DNA from: Blastococcus_B deserti
GTDB taxonomy: Bacteria > Actinomycetota > Actinomycetes > Mycobacteriales > Geodermatophilaceae
NCBI RefSeq assembly: GCF_042682525.1
Contig: NZ_JBHUHP010000001.1
Span: 558,001-622,000 of the forward strand
Length of the DNA: 64,000 nucleotides
Direction of reading: 5' to 3'
A program made the position numbers and the translations under genes. Shown one piece after another: positions 58,639 to 64,000 of this stretch (position 1 is the first letter of the stretch; each line of letters starts with the position of its first letter). The notes under the pieces are model-generated. The model worked only from the letters and a program-made list of their open reading frames with translations. It was not told the DNA's origin and did not search any database.

Positions 58639-60276
58639 GTGAGCGCCACTCTCGTCGCCCGCGGTCTGGCGGCCGGTCACGGCGCCCGCGTGCTGTTCTC
58701 GGATCTCGATCTCGTCGTCGCACCGGGGGACGTCGTCGGTCTCGTCGGCGTCAACGGCGCGGGCAAGTCCACGCTCCTGCGCACGCTGGCGGGGGAGCTG
58801 GCGGCCGAGTCCGGCACGGTCGCGGTCAGCCCGCCCACGGCCACCCTCGGCTACCTGCCCCAGGAGCACGAGCGCCGGGACGGCGAGACGGTGCTGGCCG
58901 CGCTCGCCCGGCGCACCGGCGTCGCGGCCGCGCAGGCCGCGCTCGACGTCGCGACCGAGGACCTCGCAGCCGGCCGGCCGGGGGCCGACGAGGTCTACGG
59001 CGACGCGCTCGAGCGCTGGCTGGCGCTCGGCGGCGCCGACCTGGAGGATCGGGCCGCGGAGGTCGTGGCGGAGGTGGCGCCGGGCGTCGCCCTGGACGCC
59101 TCCACGGTCGGGCTGTCCGGTGGACAGGCCGCGCGGGTGGGGTTGGCGGGGCTGCTCCTGTCGCGCTACGACGTGCTGCTCCTCGACGAGCCCACCAACG
59201 ACCTCGACCTCACCGGGCTGGACCAGCTGGAGCGGTTCGTGACCGGGTCGCGTGCCGGCATCGTGGTGGTCAGCCACGACCGGGAGTTCCTCGCACGCAC
59301 GGTCACGCGGGTCGTCGAGCTCGACCTCGCGCAGCAACTGGTCCGGGTCGTGGACGGCGGCTACGAGGCGTACCTGGCCGAGCGCGAGGTGGCCCGGCGG
59401 CACGCCCGCGAGGAGTACGAGGAGTACGCCGGGACGCGGGCCGGTCTGGAGGCCCGGGCGCGCATGCAGCGGAACTGGATGGCCAAGGGCGTGCGCGACG
59501 CCGTCAAGAAGCAGAAGGACCCCGACAAGTTCATCAAGGCGCACAACCGGGCGTCGGCGGAGAAGCAGGCGGCCAAGGCCAAGCAGACCGAGCGGCTGAT
59601 CGAGCGGCTGGAGGTGGTCGAGGAACCGCGCAAGGAATGGCAGCTGCGGATGGAGATCGCCGCCGCGCCGCGCGCCGGCGCCGTCGTGGCCACGCTCCGC
59701 GGTGCCGTCGTCCGGCGCGGCGACTTCCGGCTCGGCCCGCTCGACCTGCAGTTCGACTGGGGCGACCGCGTGGCGATCACCGGCGCCAACGGGGCCGGCA
59801 AGTCCACGCTCCTGGCCGCCCTGCTCGGTCGCGTCCCGCTGGACGAGGGCACGGCTTCCCTCGGGCCGTCGGTGCAGATCGGCGAGATCGAGCAGGCGCG
59901 CAGCCGGTTCCTGGGGGAGGAGCGGCTGCTCGACGCCTTCTCCGCCGAAGTGCCCGACTGGCCGACGGCCGACGTGCGCACCCTGCTGGCCAAGTTCGGG
60001 CTCACCGCCGACCACGTCCTCCGGCCGGCGGGCACGCTCTCGCCCGGCGAGCGGACGCGGGCCGGGCTGGCCCTCCTGCAGGCGCGCGGCGTCAACGTCC
60101 TCGTGCTCGACGAGCCCACCAACCACCTGGACCTGCCGGCGATCGAGCAGCTCGAGGAGGCGCTGGCCGGGTACTCCGGCACCCTGCTGCTGGTGACGCA
60201 CGACCGCCGGATGCTCGACGCCGTCGCCACCACCCGCCGGCTCGAGGTGGCCGGGGGGCGGGTCATCGAGCGCTGA
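58639..60276 (+). CDS. ABC-F family ATPase
   Basis: A 545-residue protein with two nucleotide-binding domains and no membrane part. NBD1: Walker A GVNGAGKSTLL, signature LSGGQAARVGL, Walker B LLLDEPTNDLD. NBD2: GANGAGKSTLL, LSPGERTRAGLA, LVLDEPTNHLD. A charged interdomain linker (KGVRDAVKKQKDPDKFIKAH) is the P-site tRNA interaction motif. ABC-F proteins act on the ribosome as translation factors or antibiotic protectors. GTG 58639 is chosen; the domain begins right after it. Confidence 0.93.
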   Translation: MSATLVARGLAAGHGARVLFSDLDLVVAPGDVVGLVGVNGAGKSTLLRTLAGELAAESGTVAVSPPTATLGYLPQEHERRDGETVLAALARRTGVAAAQAALDVATEDLAAGRPGADEVYGDALERWLALGGADLEDRAAEVVAEVAPGVALDASTVGLSGGQAARVGLAGLLLSRYDVLLLDEPTNDLDLTGLDQLERFVTGSRAGIVVVSHDREFLARTVTRVVELDLAQQLVRVVDGGYEAYLAEREVARRHAREEYEEYAGTRAGLEARARMQRNWMAKGVRDAVKKQKDPDKFIKAHNRASAEKQAAKAKQTERLIERLEVVEEPRKEWQLRMEIAAAPRAGAVVATLRGAVVRRGDFRLGPLDLQFDWGDRVAITGANGAGKSTLLAALLGRVPLDEGTASLGPSVQIGEIEQARSRFLGEERLLDAFSAEVPDWPTADVRTLLAKFGLTADHVLRPAGTLSPGERTRAGLALLQARGVNVLVLDEPTNHLDLPAIEQLEEALAGYSGTLLLVTHDRRMLDAVATTRRLEVAGGRVIER

Positions 60277-60278
60277 GC

Positions 60279-60821
60279 TCAGCCGGCGCACGCGCCCAAC
60301 TCGTCGGCGATCCCGACGGTGTCCATCCCCGCCCACGTCTCCGACACGTGGTGGGCCAGGACCATGAGATCGCGGAGCTCGCCGCTGCGGTCGCGGATGT
60401 GGTCGCGCAGCAGCGCCTCGCCGGTGAAGCCGAGGTCGGTGAAGAGGGCCAGCGCCGCCCCCTGCTCGGCGACGATCTCCACCACCAGCTTCGACAGCCC
60501 GGCGCCGACCGCCTCGACCAGCGCCCGCCGGGCCAGTTGCCGGCCGAGGCCGCTGCCCCGTGCCGACGGCGCGACGACCAGGCGGACCTCGCCGACGTGG
60601 TCGGACCACCCCGGCAGCGGCCGGACGGCGACGTAGCCGGTCACCCGCTCGCCGTCGACGGCCACCCATCGGCCACCCGGGGTGGTGGCTGTGGCCCACG
60701 ACCGGACGGTCTCCGGGTCGGTGACCTCCTCCTTGATGAAGGTCAGGTCGCCCTCGGGCAGTTCCGCGAAGAAGGTGAGCAGCGCGTCGCAGCGCTCGGG
60801 GCCCAGCGGCTCGACCTGCAC
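60279..60821 (-). CDS. GNAT-family N-acetyltransferase
   Basis: A 180-residue acetyltransferase. LRLVVAPSARGSGLGRQLARRA-type CoA loop (VVAPSARGSGLGRQLARRAL), DLTFIKEEVTDPETVRSW and LFTDLGFTGEALLRDHIRDR are visible. The last resembles protein N-acetyltransferases of the RimI/YhhY group. GTG 60821 lies one base after the PHA-synthase stop, so it is co-translated with phaC. Substrate unknown. Confidence 0.85.
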   Translation of the reverse strand: MQVEPLGPERCDALLTFFAELPEGDLTFIKEEVTDPETVRSWATATTPGGRWVAVDGERVTGYVAVRPLPGWSDHVGEVRLVVAPSARGSGLGRQLARRALVEAVGAGLSKLVVEIVAEQGAALALFTDLGFTGEALLRDHIRDRSGELRDLMVLAHHVSETWAGMDTVGIADELGACAG

Positions 60822-60822
60822 G

Positions 60823-61959
60823 TCAAGCCTCCTGCCCGGCCGTGCCGGCCGGCTCCCCCGGGGCCAGCGGATCGCTCCTGCGGCGGATGAAGTCGATGAT
60901 CGTGGGCACGGTCGTCCGCGCCGCGCTGCGCCCGACGACCAGCCCCATGTGGCCGGCGTCGAGGCAGAGCTCGTGCTTGTCCGGCGAGCCCACCAGGTCG
61001 ATCAGCGGCGCCGTCGCGGCCGGCGGGACGATGTGGTCACGGTTGGCCCGCACGGTCAGGAACGGCACCCGGATGTCGCCGAGGTGCACCGGGTCACCGG
61101 CCACGGTCAGGCGGTCGGTCATCATCCCGTTCCTCCGCACCAGCATCTCGGCGGTCTCCCGGGCGGCCGCGCCGGGGAAGGGCACGTGGTCGTCCGACCA
61201 GCCGGTCATGGCCTGGTAGGACGCGACGTACTCGTCGCTCCAGAGCCGCTCCCACAGCGTCACGTAGCGGGTCACCTCGGCCGTCGGGGTGAGGGTCCGG
61301 AACCCCTGGACGACCACTGACGGCGGCACGTTGCCGTCGGGGCCCAGCACGTCGTCCACGTCCATCCCGCCCACCGAGAAGATGTCGGCCAGCGGTCCCA
61401 TGTGCCGGAAGTCGACCGGTGTCGCCAGGACGGTCAGGCTGCGCAGCGGGGCGTCGGGGTGGTGCGCGGCGTACAGGAGGGCGAGGTCCCCGCCGAAGCA
61501 GTACCCGAAGAGGTTCACCTCGTCGGCGCCGGAGAGCTCCAGCACCCGGTCGATGCCGGCGGGGATGTAGTCGTCGACGTAGTCCTCGAGCCGGTTGTCG
61601 GCGTCCCGCTCGTCGGGCTCGCCCCAGTCGAGCATGTAGACGTCGAACCCGGCCTCGAGCAGTTGCTCCACGAAGCTGTTGCCAGGCGTCAGGTCGAGGA
61701 TGTAGCTGCGGCTGATCAGGCTGAACACCAGCAGCAGCGGCGGCCCGTACCGGACCCCGCCGTAGGTGTCGGCGTCGTTGCGGTAGTGCCACAGCTGCGT
61801 GCGGCCCCGCTGCCAGACGACGTCCTTCGGTGTCTGCCCGACGCCCGGCCGGTCGACGCCGGCGACCAGCTTGATGCCGTTACGGGCGCGCAGGGCGTTG
61901 CGCTCGACGTCGCGCCGGACGCGGTCGAGCACCGTCTGCGGGCTGGGAACCGTCGGCAT
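60823..61959 (-). CDS. phaC: class III-like poly(3-hydroxyalkanoate) synthase / alpha-beta hydrolase
   Basis: A 378-residue alpha/beta-hydrolase-fold protein. The PhaC lipase-like box is LFGYCFGGDLALLYAA (nucleophile Cys). PPLLLVFSLISRSYILDLTPG, YMLDWGEPDERDADN and the C-terminal LDAGHMGLVVG (catalytic His) agree with class III PhaC. It polymerises hydroxyacyl-CoA into PHA. Its ATG lies inside the upstream gene (80-base overlap). Without a PhaE of normal size, activity needs proof. Confidence 0.82.
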   Translation of the reverse strand: MPTVPSPQTVLDRVRRDVERNALRARNGIKLVAGVDRPGVGQTPKDVVWQRGRTQLWHYRNDADTYGGVRYGPPLLLVFSLISRSYILDLTPGNSFVEQLLEAGFDVYMLDWGEPDERDADNRLEDYVDDYIPAGIDRVLELSGADEVNLFGYCFGGDLALLYAAHHPDAPLRSLTVLATPVDFRHMGPLADIFSVGGMDVDDVLGPDGNVPPSVVVQGFRTLTPTAEVTRYVTLWERLWSDEYVASYQAMTGWSDDHVPFPGAAARETAEMLVRRNGMMTDRLTVAGDPVHLGDIRVPFLTVRANRDHIVPPAATAPLIDLVGSPDKHELCLDAGHMGLVVGRSAARTTVPTIIDFIRRRSDPLAPGEPAGTAGQEA

Positions 61960-62326
61960 CGCTGTCCTCCGGGGTCGGGCCGGTCGTCGACGTGCGGTCG
62001 GGCCGGGCGGCGCGGCGCCGCTCGGACTCCAGCTGGAGGCTCAGCCGCCGCACCTCCCGGTCGAGGGAGCCGATCTGGGCGCGCAGCCGGCTGATGTCAC
62101 TGCCGGCGGGCAGGTTCAGCAGGTGCCAGGCGCGCGCCGACAGCTCCTGGACCGAACGGCCGGCCAGGTTCCGCGCCCGGCGGGCAAGAGCCGTGCCGAC
62201 GGAGAAGTACGGGGTGCGCACCAGCTCCTCGGCGCGCGGGGCGATGGCCCGCTCCGCCGCGTCGAAGGCCTGGCGCCACAGGGGTGGCGGCGGCGCCGGC
62301 TTCCGCGGGCCGGTGGGGGGTGTCAC
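61880..62326 (-). CDS. PHA granule/synthase-associated protein
   Basis: A 148-residue protein. Pro-rich start, then RTPYFSVGTALARRARNLAG, a phasin/PhaE-like helix HLLNLPAGSDISRLRAQIGSL and REVRRLSLQLE (coiled coil), ending in a disordered basic tail. HLLNLPAGSD is characteristic of PHA-synthase subunits (PhaE/PhaM) and regulators. It overlaps phaC by 80 bases, so the tail is encoded by the phaC start. GTG start overlaps the upstream TGA (GTGA). Confidence 0.65.
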   Translation of the reverse strand: MTPPTGPRKPAPPPPLWRQAFDAAERAIAPRAEELVRTPYFSVGTALARRARNLAGRSVQELSARAWHLLNLPAGSDISRLRAQIGSLDREVRRLSLQLESERRRAARPDRTSTTGPTPEDSDADGSQPADGARPRPARRRAQRPARP

Positions 62327-62469
62327 CGCTGCCCCACCTGCTCGGGCACCTGCACGGCGCGGCGGAGGATCTCCACGGTGAGCCTCAGCACGGCGTCGTC
62401 CATCCTCAGCGCAGGGTGGTGCGGGTGCTCCGCGGCGGGGTCGAGCAGGTTCTGCGCGAGGTCGGTCAC
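62323..62469 (-). CDS. 48-residue ORF upstream of the PHA genes
   Basis: GTG 62469 has GGGGAGGAACC as an excellent ribosome binding site. The product reads VTDLAQNLLDPAAEHPHHPA, LRMDDAVLRLTVEILRRAV, QVPEQVGQR and its TGA overlaps the next GTG. The first 30 residues resemble the N-terminus of acyl-CoA synthetases (N-L-x-x-A-A-x-H-x-x-x-P-A-L-R). It could be a remnant of such a ligase, often found by phaC, or a genuine small protein. Confidence 0.5.
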   Translation of the reverse strand: MTDLAQNLLDPAAEHPHHPALRMDDAVLRLTVEILRRAVQVPEQVGQR

Positions 62470-62574
62470 GGTTCCTCCCCTCGATGTCCGGGGCACCGCC
62501 CTACCCGCCCGGCAGGTGACCTACCCCACGTATTGGTTACGGTCCTCGGCACCACCCGACGACAGGAGCTCCCC

Positions 62575-63345
62575 GTGGCAGACCGCACGATCCTCGACAT
62601 GTTCCGGCTCGACGGCCGGGTGGCGATCGTGACGGGGGCGTCCTCGGGGCTCGGCGCGGTCTTCGCCCGCACGCTGGCCGAGGCGGGGGCCGACGTCGCA
62701 CTCGGTGCCCGGCGGGTGGACCGGCTCGACGACACCCGGGCGGCGGTGGAGAAAGCCGGGCGCCGGGCGATCGCCGTCCGCACCGACGTCGCCGTGCCCG
62801 AGGACTGCCAGGCGCTCGTCGACGCGACGGTCGCCGAGTTCGGCCGGGTGGACATCCTGGTCAACAACGCCGGGATCGGCACCGCGGTGCCCGCCACCCG
62901 CGAGACGCCCGACCAGTTCCGCCAGGTCATCGACGTCAACCTCAACGGCTGCTACTGGATGGCGCAGGCGTGCGGGCGGGTGATGCAGCCGGGCAGCTCG
63001 ATCATCAACATCTCGAGCATCCTGGGGCTGACGACGGCGGGGCTGCCCCAGGCGGCGTACGCCGCCAGCAAGGCCGGCCTCATCGGGCTGACGCGGGACC
63101 TCGCGCAGCAGTGGACCGGCCGCAAGGGCATCCGGGTGAACGCGCTCGCGCCGGGGTTCTTCACCTCCGAGATGACCGACCAGTACCCCGAGGGCTACCT
63201 GGAGTCGCAGATGCCCCGGGTGCTGGCCGGACGCAAGGGCGATCCCGAGGAGCTGGCCGCCGCGCTGATCTTCCTGGCCAGCGACGCCGGCGGATACGTG
63301 ACCGGCACGACCCTCCCGGTCGAGGGCGGGATGCTGACCAGCTGA
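62575..63345 (+). CDS. short-chain dehydrogenase/reductase
   Basis: A 256-residue SDR. TGASSGLGAVFARTLAEAG binds NAD(P), NNAG is at VNNAGIGTAVPA, and the catalytic triad is Ser in NISSILGLTTAG with YAASKAGLIGLTRDL (Tyr, Lys). It resembles FabG-like 3-oxoacyl reductases; divergence from phaC makes acetoacetyl-CoA reductase a reasonable guess, not more. GTG 62575 follows AGGAG. Confidence 0.88.
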   Translation: MADRTILDMFRLDGRVAIVTGASSGLGAVFARTLAEAGADVALGARRVDRLDDTRAAVEKAGRRAIAVRTDVAVPEDCQALVDATVAEFGRVDILVNNAGIGTAVPATRETPDQFRQVIDVNLNGCYWMAQACGRVMQPGSSIINISSILGLTTAGLPQAAYAASKAGLIGLTRDLAQQWTGRKGIRVNALAPGFFTSEMTDQYPEGYLESQMPRVLAGRKGDPEELAAALIFLASDAGGYVTGTTLPVEGGMLTS

Positions 63346-63374
63346 GACCCCGCCTCCACCCGTCCACCCCGCCC

Positions 63375-63720
63375 TCAGCCGGCTCGCCGCACCAGCGCGC
63401 TGACGCGGTCGAGGATCTCCGGCCACACCTCCCGCGGGAGGTCGTGCCCATGCCTTCCACGACGAGCAGTTCGGCGCCGGGGATCGCGGCCGCGGCGGCG
63501 CGGCCGCCGCTGACGTTGACGAGCGCGTCCTCGGCCCCGTGGATCACCAGCGTCGGCACGGACACCGCCGCCAGATCCTTCGTGCGGTCGGGGGTGGTCA
63601 GGACGGCGGCGAGCTGGCGGGCGACGCCGGCCGGGTCGTGGGCCCGGTCGAACGACAGGCCCGCCCGCTCCCGGTCCGGGAAGGCGGGCGACCTGCCCGT
63701 GGTGGTCGGCGGCCCGACGC
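63375..63720 (-). pseudogene. alpha/beta-hydrolase C-terminal relic, frameshifted
   Basis: The frame contains RERAGLSFDRAHDPAGVARQ, then TTPDRTKDLAAVSVPTLVIHG, AEDALVNVSGGRAAAAAIPG and AELLVVEGMG. Normally HDLP follows with the catalytic His. Here one base is missing near 63445-63448; restoring it gives HDLPREVWPEILDRVSALV and a stop at 63375-63377. The N-terminal half with the nucleophile elbow is absent. It is a 5'-truncated, frameshifted remnant between the SDR and the regulator. Confidence 0.6.
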
Positions 63721-63750
63721 TCGGGGCGCCACGGGTCCTACGCTCGAGGC

Positions 63751-64000
63751 GTGACGACCGGTGAGACGACGCCCCGGCCTGCCCTCGCGTCGGAGGACAT
63801 GCTGGCCCTGGAGCGGCAGGTGTGCTTCGCGTTGTCGGTGGCCGCCCGCAACGTGGTGGCCGTCTACCGCCCCGTCCTGGAGCCCATGGGCCTGACCCAC
63901 CCGCAGTACCTGGTCATGCTGGCGCTGTGGCAGCACGGGCCGCTGTCGGTCAAGGAGCTGTCCGGCCTGTTGCAGCTGGACCCCGGCACGCTCTCGCCGC
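63751..64000 (+). CDS. OhrR/MarR-family regulator, 5' part
   Basis: Open from GTG 63751 to the end of the window (about 83 residues). LERQVCFALSVAARNVVAVY contains the Cys typical of OhrR peroxide sensors. YRPVLEPMGLTHPQYLVMLA and LSVKELSGLLQLDPGTLSP are the start of the winged helix. OhrR oxidises this Cys with organic peroxide and releases ohr; ohr would be expected beyond the window edge or nearby. Confidence 0.85.
   Translation, partial: MTTGETTPRPALASEDMLALERQVCFALSVAARNVVAVYRPVLEPMGLTHPQYLVMLALWQHGPLSVKELSGLLQLDPGTLSP

Overview
The window is very GC-rich with strongly GC-biased third codon positions, frequent GTG starts and many ATGA/GTGA start-stop overlaps. It carries actinobacterial markers: WhiB1, a SigR/RsrA redox pair, the 24-residue ribosomal protein bL37, the fused 2-oxoglutarate decarboxylase Kgd, nickel SOD and DUF6104. 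The gene order aroA, rsgA, SRAP peptidase, sigR-rsrA, biotinyl protein, pdtaS, whiB1 resembles the Rv3219-Rv3228 stretch of Mycobacterium tuberculosis. The best guess from protein flavour is a Geodermatophilaceae-like actinobacterium (Blastococcus, Geodermatophilus or Modestobacter type); this is inference.

Bases 1-15,500 are accessory. Their most coherent unit is an intact, tightly overlapped four-gene cassette (4982-10466): an SPFH/band-7-like coiled-coil protein, a HerA/FtsK-type ATPase, a polytopic membrane protein and a very acidic, probably disordered protein. Around it lie several genes that look broken: an NYN-type nuclease with two G-run frameshifts, a fused nuclease plus Atl-like DNA-binding gene with two stops and a frameshift, a zinc-ribbon gene with an A-run frameshift, a 5'-truncated HCX5R phosphatase and an HNH relic. 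A PPOX flavoprotein, an initiator tRNA-fMet with terminator and a P450/ferredoxin-like relic close the region.

Bases 15,500-25,000 hold metabolism: a VOC protein, a polar amino-acid ABC importer, cystathionine beta-synthase plus MetB, an aldo/keto reductase, an XdhC-like protein and an FGGY kinase. Bases 24,800-41,000 form the conserved actinobacterial block: hisN, rsgA, aroA, a semialdehyde dehydrogenase, SRAP, a spermidine-synthase-like membrane protein, ybaK, sigR-rsrA with a GGAAT-N18-GTT promoter, bL37, a degenerate biotin-carboxylase-like protein with a 74-residue biotinyl protein, pdtaS, whiB1 and a diacylglycerol kinase.

Bases 41,000-50,000 carry a HAD phosphatase, the pssA-psd phosphatidylethanolamine pathway, a GAF-SpoIIE phosphatase, divergent sodN/sodX, malic enzyme, RtcB and an internally deleted ATPase. 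Bases 50,000-64,000 carry kgd, an ankyrin protein, a two-gene ABC exporter, a universal stress protein, a class III cyclase, an ABC-F protein with a long inverted repeat in its leader, a PHA synthase operon with a 48-residue ORF, an SDR, a hydrolase relic and the start of an OhrR-like regulator. A recurring intergenic element (core about CCGCCGCGAGCGTGCGAG, then GTGGTGGGG) marks at least seven gene ends.
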